NCBI GenBank assembly: GCA_016285185.1
Contig: JAEEQG010000133.1
Coordinates: 1 to 61,168 of the forward strand
Length of the DNA stretch: 61,168 nucleotides
DNA from: Spirochaetota bacterium
GTDB lineage: Bacteria; Spirochaetota; Spirochaetia; Treponematales; Treponemataceae
Direction: 5' to 3'
Position 1 is the stretch's first letter. Each line of letters starts with the position of its first letter. Under the pieces are notes generated by a model. The model searched no databases, had not been told where the DNA came from, and saw only the letters and a list, made by a program, of their open reading frames with translations. Position numbers and translations under genes: made by a program. Below are positions 17,878 to 26,760 of the stretch, piece after piece.

Positions 17878-20800
17878 AGATTATGAATATCTTGATTTGC
17901 TTTCAAGAAAACTGGATCCTGTTCAGAAAACAGCCTGCTGCCGTACTGAAAACACGATTGTTGCCGCCGGTGCCGGTTCCGGCAAAACACAGGTTCTTGC
18001 CACAAGGTTTGCATGGCTTGTAATGTCGTGCCGGATTCCTGCATCACAGATTCTTACGCTTACGTTCACCAACAAGGCGGCTGCCGAAATGTACAGCCGT
18101 ATATACAGCACACTAAAGTTTTTTGCCGACAACAGCAGTACTCCTCCTGATCAACGCCAAATGGCTGAAAAGGCAATAGAGCAGTTCAACGATGTTCATA
18201 TACAAACGCTTGATTCCTATTGTTCCGGACTTGTAAGACAGGCAGCCAGCCGCTATGGTATACCGCCCGATTTTGTGATTGACAGCGCGGATGTCGGCCG
18301 AAAAATCGGCAGCATGGCGTTGTCTTTTATCCTTAAGAACAGAGACAACAAAGCGGTTCAATTCTATGCAAATCCAGGAAAACTTGAAGACTTTGCCGAC
18401 AAGTTTTTTGCCTCTCCTGTAATGAAGTTTGTTTCGGTGGTTCAGGGCAAAAACAGTTTTGTACAAAAACTGCTGCCGCAATGCGAAAAAATCAAGACTG
18501 ACTGGAACAGATTTGTCGCCTGTGTACAAGATGAAGTTGTCTGGCTTGAACAAGCTATGATGGAAAGCGGGCGAACTGACGGTGCTTTGAAAAAAGTAAA
18601 GGATATTTGGGATTGCAAGCCGGATTTTGTAACAATAACTGATGTAGATGAGATTGAAAATGCCGGTGCTGAACTTGCTGAAAAGGCTGATATACTTTTA
18701 AACTGGCTTTCCCGGCTTGCAAAATGCAAAAAGTCGCAAAAGCCCAACGAGTATGAGACAGAAACAAACGATGTTCTGGCAAACATTGCCGGATTTGTTG
18801 AAACAGACCGCAAAATTGCTTTTTATATTTCGGAATATGAGTACATAAAGGAATATGTTACGCTGTTCGATACATTCGCGGCCAAGGTCGTTAATTTTAA
18901 GCGTACATCAGGCAGTCTTTCATTTAAGGATGTTGCAGACCTTGCGCTGAAGATTCTCATTGAACAAAAAGACTTGCGTGTTCAGGAAAAAAACTCATAC
19001 AGCAAGATAATGATTGATGAGTTTCAGGACAACAACGGCCAGAACAGGGACTTGTTGTTTTTGCTTTCGGAAAAGAACAGCGTTTTTACGGATTTTTCGT
19101 CGGTTGAGATTGAACCGGATACAGTTTCAAAAATGCTTAAAAACTGTCTGGAAAGTGACAAGCTTTATTTTGTAGGTGACGAAAAACAGTCCATCTACAA
19201 GTTCCGCGGTGCGGATGTTGCCGTTTTCAACGAGCTTAAAACTGATTTGGATGTTGAGCCGGTAAAAATGACCTTTAATTACCGTTCCAGCCCTGAGCTT
19301 TTATCCTCATTCAACAAGATTTTTGGTGATGTGAATTATGACGGTCAACAGGGGTATAACGGAATATTCAGAAAAGAGTCTGTGTATAATTATGAGGCGG
19401 CTTTTGCAGTGTCGGATGCGGCACGGAAACTTGATATAAAGACACATGAGGAGTTACCTCCGGTTGCGCTTGATGAAAGCAACGTAAAAGTTCATGTCTG
19501 CATGGTGGACGAAAAACAGCTGGAAAGTGATAAGGACCGGCTTTTGAGCAAGGAAGACCAGCAGGCAATGTTTATCGCAAAAAAGATAAAAGAACTTTAC
19601 GAAAGTATGCCTGAAGGCGAAAGAAAATACGGAGATATTGCGATTCTTGACAAAAACCGTAACAATCGCCGGAAAATCCAAACATGGCTTTCGCGTTATG
19701 GTATTCCTTACGAAGTCGACTCTCAATCGGGAATTTTTTCAGAAGCAATTGTTAATGACATATACGTTTTTTTACGCTTGTGCGTATATCCCTCAGATAC
19801 AAAGGCTTTTGCCGCATTTTTGACTTCGGGTTTTGTAAAGCTTTCTGTTTCGGCATTGGAAACAGTTTTGTCCTGTCTTTTGGATATTGAAGACAAGAAC
19901 TTTGTCTTTGTGCCTTTCGATGAACAAAAGGGACAAAAACTTGAAACAGTTCTCGCACCGGAAGATTTTCAAAAATACAAGGTGGCGGAAAAACTTTACA
20001 AAAACAACCGACGTCGCATTTTGAGCAGTCCTGTTACAAAAACGCTTACGATGCTGTGGTTTGATACAGGCTACCGTTATGAGACAATGTTTGACCGGAA
20101 CCTGAATTTGTTTGCCGAACATTATGATTTGCTTTTTGAAACTGCACGTAAAACTGATGAGGACGGCAAAGGTATTGCCTGGTTTATAGATCAGCTGCAG
20201 ATAATAAAAAAGAATGAAGACTACATTTTTGCCTCAGAGAATGTTGACCTTGATATAAAAGAAATCCTTTATCCTCTTGAAAAGCCTGATGCAGTAAAAA
20301 TAATGACGATACACAAAAGCAAAGGCTTGCAGTTCAAGCATGTTTTTGTTTACGGCTGTACACAGCAACGTTCTGCAAAGGCTGATTCCTCAAAGATTTT
20401 TTTTGATCCGGTCTATGGTCTGTCGGTCTGTTCGGACGGCTGCAAGTCAAATTATTTTTATTCACTGCAATCTAACACTGAACAGGAAAAAGATGATGCC
20501 GAATACCGTCGTGTATTCTATGTGGCACTGACACGCGCTGAAAAATCAGCTTTTATAACAGGTTCGTGGAAAGAAGCAAAGTCGTGTGTAGAAAAGCTTA
20601 TCCTGCAGTATTATCCCGAAGTTTTTGTTCCCGCAAAGATTGAACAGGGGCAGTGTATTTATGCGGATGGGGCGCCGTTTTCTTTTACATCGGTTGAACT
20701 TAACAAAAAGGATATTCTTGCAGAATTCCGGATTAAAAAAACACCGTTCGATGCAGACAGCGTAAAACAGGTTTACGATACAGCACAGATTGTTGATTAT

Positions 20801-21484
20801 CCGGAACCCGAATCCATAAAGATTACGCCGAGTTTGCTGGAAAAAAACACTGCTGCTTTTGGACCGGTACCGGAGGATGTGCCTTTTGCCGTTATAAACG
20901 ACATAATAAGCCGCCATTCTAATGTACCGGAATATAAAAGTGAGGAACAAAATCACGATGATGAATTATTTGCAGAGAGTCTTTCTTCCGCTGATTTTTC
21001 GTACAGTGATTTTGGTACTCTTGCTCATGATTATTTGGAAAAGGCTGCTGTCGGAGTCGATACTAATACCTATGTCCCTGCTGCACGGCTTTTTAAAAAC
21101 CTGTCTGATGATGAAAAAGGAATTATCTGCCAAACCTGTGTTACAATGGCGGAACAGTTTTTTGCAAGCCCTCTTGGAATAAAGTATTTGGAAGCAAAAA
21201 ACAACAATCTGTTCTATAAATCGGAATACGGATTCAAACATTGGTTTGAAGGCAAAATCATTACCGGTTTTATAGACTTGTGTTTTGAAAATAATGACGG
21301 CACATACACTATAGTAGACTACAAATCTGATTCTGTCATAAATCCCGAAAGATATTATGAACAGCAACGCTGCTATCTCCATGCTTTTTCAGAACTCCTT
21401 TCCATCGGGACGGAAAAAATAAGGTGTTTTCTTTATTATCTGCGATATGACAAAACCATTGAGATTACCGATAATTTGAAGTGA
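17870..21484 (+). CDS. addA: AddA/RecB-like UvrD-family helicase-nuclease
   Basis: Large superfamily 1A helicase of 1204 residues. Motif I A-G-A-G-S-G-K-T is at about residues 33-40, motif Ia 'L-T-F-T-N-K-A-A-A-E-M' follows, motif II is 'M-I-D-E-F-Q-D', motif III 'V-G-D-E-K-Q-S-I-Y-K-F-R', motif V 'I-M-T-I-H-K-S-K-G-L-Q' and motif VI 'V-A-L-T-R-A'. The C-terminal RecB-type nuclease keeps 'F-G-T-L-A-H', 'G-F-I-D' and 'I-V-D-Y-K-S-D'. With AddB it makes a two-nuclease Chi-regulated enzyme. The start overlaps the end of addB (8 bases), giving a coupled pair. Confidence 0.93.
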   Translation: MIEDYEYLDLLSRKLDPVQKTACCRTENTIVAAGAGSGKTQVLATRFAWLVMSCRIPASQILTLTFTNKAAAEMYSRIYSTLKFFADNSSTPPDQRQMAEKAIEQFNDVHIQTLDSYCSGLVRQAASRYGIPPDFVIDSADVGRKIGSMALSFILKNRDNKAVQFYANPGKLEDFADKFFASPVMKFVSVVQGKNSFVQKLLPQCEKIKTDWNRFVACVQDEVVWLEQAMMESGRTDGALKKVKDIWDCKPDFVTITDVDEIENAGAELAEKADILLNWLSRLAKCKKSQKPNEYETETNDVLANIAGFVETDRKIAFYISEYEYIKEYVTLFDTFAAKVVNFKRTSGSLSFKDVADLALKILIEQKDLRVQEKNSYSKIMIDEFQDNNGQNRDLLFLLSEKNSVFTDFSSVEIEPDTVSKMLKNCLESDKLYFVGDEKQSIYKFRGADVAVFNELKTDLDVEPVKMTFNYRSSPELLSSFNKIFGDVNYDGQQGYNGIFRKESVYNYEAAFAVSDAARKLDIKTHEELPPVALDESNVKVHVCMVDEKQLESDKDRLLSKEDQQAMFIAKKIKELYESMPEGERKYGDIAILDKNRNNRRKIQTWLSRYGIPYEVDSQSGIFSEAIVNDIYVFLRLCVYPSDTKAFAAFLTSGFVKLSVSALETVLSCLLDIEDKNFVFVPFDEQKGQKLETVLAPEDFQKYKVAEKLYKNNRRRILSSPVTKTLTMLWFDTGYRYETMFDRNLNLFAEHYDLLFETARKTDEDGKGIAWFIDQLQIIKKNEDYIFASENVDLDIKEILYPLEKPDAVKIMTIHKSKGLQFKHVFVYGCTQQRSAKADSSKIFFDPVYGLSVCSDGCKSNYFYSLQSNTEQEKDDAEYRRVFYVALTRAEKSAFITGSWKEAKSCVEKLILQYYPEVFVPAKIEQGQCIYADGAPFSFTSVELNKKDILAEFRIKKTPFDADSVKQVYDTAQIVDYPEPESIKITPSLLEKNTAAFGPVPEDVPFAVINDIISRHSNVPEYKSEEQNHDDELFAESLSSADFSYSDFGTLAHDYLEKAAVGVDTNTYVPAARLFKNLSDDEKGIICQTCVTMAEQFFASPLGIKYLEAKNNNLFYKSEYGFKHWFEGKIITGFIDLCFENNDGTYTIVDYKSDSVINPERYYEQQRCYLHAFSELLSIGTEKIRCFLYYLRYDKTIEITDNLK

Positions 21485-21499
21485 AGATGAGTTTTTCAA

Positions 21500-21528
21500 T
21501 TGACGTAATACTTATGCTATTTTAGAAT
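21500..21528 (+). promoter_or_regulatory. Promoter immediately before the 563-residue gene
   Basis: TTGACG (21500-21505), 17 bases, TAGAAT (21523-21528). The ATG at 21537 is only 8 bases past the -10. A GGAG in between (21529-21532) would be upstream of the predicted RNA start, so either this is not the promoter or the message has almost no leader. Confidence 0.5.
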
Positions 21529-21536
21529 GGAGTTGT

Positions 21537-23228
21537 ATGGCAAAAAATTCTTTTGACGAATTAGTTATCAAGATGCCCCAATCGGAGCGTATTGAACTTT
21601 ATAATAAACTTATAGCTTCCTTAAATTCATCACAACAAACACTGACAGATAGTCCTGTTCCGGCAGAATATGACAATACTCTGGATATAAAGGAGAAACT
21701 TAAGACTGAATCACGGTTTTTCAAGTTTCTTTTGTATATACGTTCTTTGTTTTCGGGGCTGGATTCTGTTAATCTTTATAATACGATATTGGTTGAGCGC
21801 ACTGCCAGATATGTGGAAAAAAAGTTCCCGGCTCTGCTAAATGCAAAAAAAGGAATCCTTAAGGCCTCTTTTTATGACAGGATCCGTTCCCTAAAAACTG
21901 CGGCTGATTTTTTTCAACCGGGTATAGATATGTATGAGGAAGACCCCGGCCGCTTTTATGTGTTTTTGAGTTCTTTGCTTTTGCCTGAGATATACGAAAA
22001 AATCGAGCTTGAAATTGACCCTTTCAAGTTTGTGGAAGACAAGGACGCAACGCCTGACGTCAGAACCTCGCAGTTAAGAAGACTGGATGAAATCTTTCAG
22101 GAAATAACGAGTGCCGCAAGAACAAACCTGTATAATGCAGTAACAAGTATTGACTGGTTGAGGCAGTTCGTAAACCTTCCGTTTGAAAAGTTTTTGTCCA
22201 AGTTTATAACCTTTACGGCAGGTGAATATATTTGCCAGATAGAAGCCGTCTCAAACGAAATCTCACAGTTTGCCCGTGTTCTTTGCAACGGAAAAGTTAT
22301 TTCAACAGATATTCTGCAGGCGATGTTTTTGTTCTCGTTCCAGTCGCAGCTCGGCAATCCTGATATCGACATTACGGCTCTTACTTCGGAATACGTAAGT
22401 AAAAGTATAAGCTATATAGGTATAATCAAACGCTTTTTGGAAAATGTTCCTTTGCGGCTTTTGGGCGAGATTGCATACAAGTCCGCTTCATGGACACCCA
22501 AACAGCCCGACGGAGTTGAGGACTGGTTCATAAAATACAAGAATGAATGGAAAAAGCTTTTTGAAATTCAGTGGGGAAAATGGGTTAATTACAAAAAACA
22601 GTGCGAAATTGACAAAAAAATCAAAGGAATGTTTGCTTCCGATGAATTGCCTCAGATGCCGTTCCAGCCTTGGAAGAACGTATGGGATGATCTGGCTTTC
22701 CAGCGGCAAAAGTCAATTAGTTTTTTATACGGCTTTTTTTCTACAAAATATCCGGATGTCAGCAAACTGCTTAAAATACTCATGGTTGAAGGTGATTTTA
22801 AACAGAGAGAAAACCGTATTGAGTTTACGGATGCCTATGACCAGATGAATCATCTTGCAACGAATGTCGAAACTTTGGTTTTCAGGTTTGCACCGCAAGG
22901 GGATATCGGGCAGGTTTTTAAGGAAGTCGAAGAAAAGAACGAGCGTACGGTAAAAGTTCATTCAAGGCTTGAAAACCTCATAAGTTCCGCTTTTTCGGAA
23001 TCCGTGATGTATTTTTCGCAGTTCAATAATACAGTTACAATTCTTGCAAATGTTATAGAAGGCATTATTTCCGAAACAAAAGTCGGTAAGTATGATACTC
23101 TGAACAACATTGCCGCAATCCAGGGCAGAAAGAATCAAATGTACCGCCAGCAGCTTGCCGGTGTAAGGCAGCTTTTGCTGTCTGCAGCGGAATGTCTGAA
23201 TTCGCTGGTAGCACTGGAAAGCAAATAA
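21537..23228 (+). CDS. Conserved protein of unknown function, possibly DUF5312 family
   Basis: 563 residues, mostly helical by composition, no signal peptide and no clear membrane span. I do not recognise catalytic motifs. It resembles, from memory and with low certainty, a spirochaete-specific family annotated DUF5312. Notable are a long acidic/basic middle region with many Tyr, Phe and Trp ('W-T-P-K-Q-P-D-G-V-E-D-W-F') and a helix-rich C terminus. It follows addAB after a 52-base gap and its stop overlaps the start of the PgeF-like gene (TAATG), so the latter two are coupled. Expression in this neighbourhood gives no clear functional hint. Confidence 0.7.
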   Translation: MAKNSFDELVIKMPQSERIELYNKLIASLNSSQQTLTDSPVPAEYDNTLDIKEKLKTESRFFKFLLYIRSLFSGLDSVNLYNTILVERTARYVEKKFPALLNAKKGILKASFYDRIRSLKTAADFFQPGIDMYEEDPGRFYVFLSSLLLPEIYEKIELEIDPFKFVEDKDATPDVRTSQLRRLDEIFQEITSAARTNLYNAVTSIDWLRQFVNLPFEKFLSKFITFTAGEYICQIEAVSNEISQFARVLCNGKVISTDILQAMFLFSFQSQLGNPDIDITALTSEYVSKSISYIGIIKRFLENVPLRLLGEIAYKSASWTPKQPDGVEDWFIKYKNEWKKLFEIQWGKWVNYKKQCEIDKKIKGMFASDELPQMPFQPWKNVWDDLAFQRQKSISFLYGFFSTKYPDVSKLLKILMVEGDFKQRENRIEFTDAYDQMNHLATNVETLVFRFAPQGDIGQVFKEVEEKNERTVKVHSRLENLISSAFSESVMYFSQFNNTVTILANVIEGIISETKVGKYDTLNNIAAIQGRKNQMYRQQLAGVRQLLLSAAECLNSLVALESK

Positions 23229-24088
23229 TGTCATCAAATTCTCCATACACTTTTTCGATTGACAGCAAAGGGCAGCTTGCTTTTTTCCCGTTTGTTATGG
23301 ACGGAAAACCGCTTGATGCGAGTCGTGCTGTTTGCGGGATAAGCACATATTCTGCCGGCTCAATGCGTTTCAGATGGAATGAGGACAACAAAAACCGAAA
23401 ACGTGTTTTTGAAAAAGCCGGCATTAATTTTGAAAATGTTGTACAGTTGGAACTGATTCATTCAAAGACAGTTTATGTAATAGAAAAAAAAGAAGATGTG
23501 TACCAAAAACAGGGTGACGGTATTTTAACCGCAAATTCTGAACTGGTTCCGTCTGTTACAGTTGCGGACTGTATGCCGGTTTATCTGTATGATACCGAAA
23601 ACAACGTAACGGGTATGCTGCATTCCGGTTGGAAAGGCACAGGAATTTGTGAAGAAGCTGTTTCGCTGATGGTAAAACATTACAATTCAAAACCCGAAAA
23701 GATTTGCGCAGTTATAGGACCGCATATCGGCAGCTGTTGCTACAACGTTGACAAGGAACGCGCTGATTTTTTCAAATTGAATTTTTCGCCTGAAAGTGTA
23801 TTTGAAAGCCAAAAAGACGGAAAGAAGGTATACGGTCTTTCTCTTTTGAACGCTAATCTGTTTTTGCTCAAAAGATGCGGCATCCTGCCGCAAAACACCG
23901 CATATTGTATGGATTGCACCTGCTGTTCGCCGTTCTTGGGATCACACAGAAGGGAAACAGCAGGTATGCCTGACAATATGCCGCCCGAAGAACGCTCAAA
24001 ATGCTTTACTCCGATGGCGGCATTCGTGTTACAGAACTATTTTTTTGCTAGCTCTGCCGTTGCTGTGACAATTCCTGCCAGATTCTGA
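23228..24088 (+). CDS. pgeF: PgeF/YlmD-family peptidoglycan editing factor (DUF152, laccase-domain)
   Basis: Copper/zinc-binding oxidase fold; family members remove mis-incorporated amino acids from cell-wall precursors or act as purine nucleoside phosphorylases. 286 residues. Key pieces: 'L-I-H-S-K-T-V' (first His), 'V-T-V-A-D-C-M-P-V' (metal Cys, about residues 105-113), 'L-H-S-G-W-K-G-T' (second His) and 'I-G-P-H-I-G-S-C-C-Y', then 'S-H-R-R-E'. The start ATG shares bases with the stop of the gene before. The last 52 bases overlap, tail to tail, the 3' end of the SPFH gene on the other strand, and the C terminus is longer than in typical members. Confidence 0.87.
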   Translation: MSSNSPYTFSIDSKGQLAFFPFVMDGKPLDASRAVCGISTYSAGSMRFRWNEDNKNRKRVFEKAGINFENVVQLELIHSKTVYVIEKKEDVYQKQGDGILTANSELVPSVTVADCMPVYLYDTENNVTGMLHSGWKGTGICEEAVSLMVKHYNSKPEKICAVIGPHIGSCCYNVDKERADFFKLNFSPESVFESQKDGKKVYGLSLLNANLFLLKRCGILPQNTAYCMDCTCCSPFLGSHRRETAGMPDNMPPEERSKCFTPMAAFVLQNYFFASSAVAVTIPARF

Positions 24089-24930
24089 ATGTCCGATGGA
24101 ATGATTATTTTTGTTGCCTGTCCTTCCGCAACTTTTTCCAGTGCTTCAAGACTCTTGAGTTTGATTACGCTTTCATCTGCCTGAGCCTGTCTGATCATTG
24201 CAAGACCTTCGGCTGTTGCTTTTTGTACTGCAAGAATCGCTTCGGCTTCACCTTTTGCTTTTTGGATTGCTGCTTCTTTCTGTGCTTCGGCTTCAAGAAT
24301 AAGGGCGGCCTTTTTACCTTCCGCTACAAGAATTGCAGATTGTTTTTCACCTTCTGCCTTCAAGATTGCCTCACGGCGTTCGCGTTCGGCGCGCATCTGT
24401 TTTTCCATCGCAACCTGGATTGATTCCGGCGGAATAATGTTTTTTACTTCAACGCGGTTTACCTTTATACCCCATGGGTCTGTAGCCTCGTCGAGAATTG
24501 AGCGCATCCGGGTGTTTATAACATCACGGCTTGTGAGCGTTCCGTCGAGTTCCAGCTCACCGATTATGTTACGCAATGTTGTTGCCGAAAGGTTTTCGAT
24601 AGCGTTTATTGGGTTTTCAACGCCGTATGTGTAAAGTTTCGGGTCTGTAATCTGAAAATAGATTACAGTATCAATCATCATTGTTACGTTATCTTTTGTG
24701 ATTACAGGCTGCGGCTGAAAATCCAGAACACGTTCCTTGAGAGAAGTCTGTTTTGCAATTTTGTCGATGAATGGGAATTTTACGTGAAGTCCTACCTGCC
24801 AGGTTGTAAGGTAGCCTCCGAGTCTTTCAATGACAAATGCATGTGACTGTGGAACTATCCTTATGTTTGTGATAATAAGGAAAAATACTACAGCTGCAAT
24901 TGCAATGATAATGAATGTAAATGACACCAT
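24037..24930 (-). CDS. SPFH/stomatin-like membrane protein (slipin, QmcA type)
   Basis: 297 residues. One N-terminal membrane segment (about 4-21), then an SPFH/band-7 domain ('V-P-Q-S-H-A-F-V-I-E-R-L-G' near 28-40, 'D-F-Q-P-Q-P-V-I-T-K-D-N-V', 'L-R-N-I-I-G-E-L-E-L-D'), then a long Ala/Glu/Lys coiled coil (about 175-260) that drives oligomer formation. Such proteins form large cages in the inner membrane and often guard membrane proteases or lipid domains. The ribosome site AGGAG is clear. It lies 14 bases after an NfeD gene: the classic stomatin/NfeD pair. Confidence 0.92.
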   Translation of the reverse strand: MVSFTFIIIAIAAVVFFLIITNIRIVPQSHAFVIERLGGYLTTWQVGLHVKFPFIDKIAKQTSLKERVLDFQPQPVITKDNVTMMIDTVIYFQITDPKLYTYGVENPINAIENLSATTLRNIIGELELDGTLTSRDVINTRMRSILDEATDPWGIKVNRVEVKNIIPPESIQVAMEKQMRAERERREAILKAEGEKQSAILVAEGKKAALILEAEAQKEAAIQKAKGEAEAILAVQKATAEGLAMIRQAQADESVIKLKSLEALEKVAEGQATKIIIPSDIQNLAGIVTATAELAKK

Positions 24931-24944
24931 TTTTTTTCTCCTGT

Positions 24945-25391
24945 TTATTGTTTTTGAGTAACGACAGCCGTTACACCTTCAATTCTTTCTATTATACATT
25001 CCGTGTTTTTATTGAGCTCGGAATCATCTTCTGTTTTTGCTGTCCAAACAATACCGTCAACTTTTATCTCGCCTTTTTCAAACTTTGTGATTTTTTTTGT
25101 GACGAGGGCAGTTTTTCCTGCCATTGCCTCAACATTTGTTTTTTCCTTTTTCTTTGAGAACCATTGCACAGAAATTTTCCTGAGAAAAACAAACAGTACT
25201 GCTGATATCACGATAAAAAGCAGAAGCTGATACCTGAACGGAATCGGCAAAAATGCGACAAAAGCCATTATGACAGAGGCGAGTGCGAACCAGATTGTTG
25301 TAAGCGCCATCGTGTTGATTTCTATAACGGCAAATATGACTGCAAGAACGAACCAGAACCATGAAAGGTTATTAAGAATAAAATCAAACAT
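24945..25391 (-). CDS. NfeD-family membrane protein
   Basis: 148 residues: three hydrophobic spans in the first half (about 8-25, 32-47 and 52-70), then a C-terminal OB-fold-like domain (about 85-148) with 'G-K-T-A-L-V-T' and 'G-E-I-K-V-D-G-I-V-W-T-A', the short NfeD1b arrangement without the N-terminal protease. NfeD proteins work together with the SPFH partner encoded next to it. The start ATG at 25391 has no ribosome site but has TATACT ending 6 bases before it. Upstream miaA lies 37 bases away on the same strand, so it may also be read through from there. Confidence 0.86.
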   Translation of the reverse strand: MFDFILNNLSWFWFVLAVIFAVIEINTMALTTIWFALASVIMAFVAFLPIPFRYQLLLFIVISAVLFVFLRKISVQWFSKKKEKTNVEAMAGKTALVTKKITKFEKGEIKVDGIVWTAKTEDDSELNKNTECIIERIEGVTAVVTQKQ

Positions 25392-25397
25392 GGCTAA

Positions 25398-25426
25398 AGT
25401 ATAATGCAAAAAAACTAGAATATCCA
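25398..25426 (-). promoter_or_regulatory. Possible promoter of the nfeD-SPFH pair
   Basis: Minus strand: TGGATA (25426-25421), 17 bases, TATACT (25403-25398), 6 bases before the ATG. Matches are 4/6 and 5/6. Would give a leaderless message. Confidence 0.45.
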
Positions 25427-25428
25427 GT

Positions 25429-26418
25429 TTATTCTTTTTGATTGGTTAGAAAATGTTGTTTTTGCAGAAATTCGGAAAGCTTTTTTTCTATTCCCTCTGC
25501 ATTCCCGGCAGATATCCATTCTACGTCCTTAAGCGCCTTGATAAAGGTTATCTGTCGTTTTGCGTATTTGCGGCTGTTTGTCTGGATAAGTCGGATAACT
25601 TCATCAGTATCAACCTGAGAAAGATCACAGCCCTGTTTTTTTGCGACTGCAAAAAACTCACCGTAGCCTATTGCTCTCATTCCGGGATCATTCTCTGTGT
25701 ATCCCTGTTCAACAAGTTTTTTTACTTCGTCAAAAAGACCGTCATGCATCATTTCACAGACTCTTGCATTTATCCGTTCGTAAAGTTCTTCGCGCGGACG
25801 TTCAAGTGCAATGGCGCAAAAAGCATAATCAGAGCGTAGCTTTGCAGAAAGCTCAAACTCCGAGAGAGGTTTGCCGCTTGCCTCGTATACCTCAAGTGCG
25901 CGTTTTATCCTATATTCATCATGTATATGGAGTTTTTCGGCAGTAACAGGGTCTACTATACGGAGCTTTTCGAGCATAATTGCTGCGCCTTGTTCCTGCA
26001 TTTCATGTTTTATCCGGTTTCTGGTATCCTCATCTGCTTCGGGGGTAATTGGTAAGCCGTACATAAAGTTTTTTATATAAAAAGCTGTTCCTCCTGCGAC
26101 AACAGGCAATTTTCCCTTTGCGAAGATGTTTTTACAGGCTTCATCCGCATAGCGGACAAATTCTCCTGTGCCAAACTGTTCGCGGGGAGAACACATATCG
26201 ATAAGATGGTGTGGAAGTTTTTCCAAAAGATTGGCATCAGGTTTTGCCGTTCCTATATTAAGTCCTTTGTAGACTTGCATGGAGTCGGCACTTATTATTT
26301 CTGCCTTTCCTGCATAAAAAGATTGAGCGTTTGCAGAAAACAAACGCTCAACAACAGATGTTTTTCCCGACGCTGTCGGACCAAAAACAACAAGAACCGG
26401 AATAGGGGAAGTTCCCAT
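25429..26418 (-). CDS. miaA: tRNA dimethylallyltransferase
   Basis: Adds the isopentenyl group to A37 of tRNAs that read UNN codons. 329 residues. The P-loop 'G-P-T-A-S-G-K-T' is at about 13-20, 'I-S-A-D-S-M-Q-V-Y' follows with the catalytic Asp, and 'G-G-T-A-F-Y-I' plus 'D-E-Y-R-I-K-R-A-L-E-V-Y' are family signatures. The start lies 5 bases after the rpoZ stop, so the two are cotranscribed. The same rpoZ-miaA neighbourhood occurs, as I recall, in other spirochaetes. Confidence 0.96.
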   Translation of the reverse strand: MGTSPIPVLVVFGPTASGKTSVVERLFSANAQSFYAGKAEIISADSMQVYKGLNIGTAKPDANLLEKLPHHLIDMCSPREQFGTGEFVRYADEACKNIFAKGKLPVVAGGTAFYIKNFMYGLPITPEADEDTRNRIKHEMQEQGAAIMLEKLRIVDPVTAEKLHIHDEYRIKRALEVYEASGKPLSEFELSAKLRSDYAFCAIALERPREELYERINARVCEMMHDGLFDEVKKLVEQGYTENDPGMRAIGYGEFFAVAKKQGCDLSQVDTDEVIRLIQTNSRKYAKRQITFIKALKDVEWISAGNAEGIEKKLSEFLQKQHFLTNQKE

Positions 26419-26423
26419 TTATG

Positions 26424-26615
26424 TTATTTGTCCAGCTCGTATTTTACGTCATGTGTAAAAAGCTGTTTTGCAGCCAGAGAAACAACTTTTCCTTCGTTTT
26501 CTTCAATTTCCGGGTCTCCCAGTCTTGAAAGCTGATAGGCGCGGTGACTTGCAGCGCAGGTGATTTCATAAATATTGTCTTTGAATTTAACCAACTGTTC
26601 TAATGGAAATATCAT
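26424..26615 (-). CDS. rpoZ: RNA polymerase omega subunit (short, spirochaete form)
   Basis: 63-residue protein with the omega core: 'C-A-A-S-H-R-A-Y-Q-L-S' corresponds to the conserved A-x-R-A-R-Q-L helix, and 'K-V-V-S-L-A-A-K-Q-L' to the next helix. The usual N-terminal 'D-K-V-x-N-R' is replaced by 'K-F-K-D-N-I-Y-E-I'. It binds beta-prime and helps assemble the polymerase. The ribosome site GAGG sits 6 bases before ATG. A 16-base inverted repeat lies in its upstream region. Confidence 0.82.
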   Translation of the reverse strand: MIFPLEQLVKFKDNIYEITCAASHRAYQLSRLGDPEIEENEGKVVSLAAKQLFTHDVKYELDK

Positions 26616-26636
26616 TTTGTACCTCTGTGAAAAATT

Positions 26637-26652
26637 CTGTAAATTTTTACAG
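26637..26652. repeat. Short inverted repeat between rpoZ and hslO
   Basis: CTGTAAA, TT, TTTACAG: perfect 7-base arms around a 2-base centre. It lies 21 bases upstream of rpoZ (minus) and 109 bases upstream of hslO (plus). Either an operator or a small hairpin in the rpoZ leader. Confidence 0.45.
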
Positions 26653-26760
26653 CGTAATTATGGTATAACAATGTATTGCTTTTTTCAAGTAGTCGAACAA
26701 ATAAAAAACAGCCTTATACGGCTACTGGAAGAAAAGATTTTTTTCATATATAACAGTTGT

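Noticed and set aside
21462-21480. ACCGATAA near the end of addA as a sigma-28 promoter for the next gene
   Set aside because: No TAAAG-like element exists 11 bases upstream; the bases are explained by the codons for I-T-D-N.
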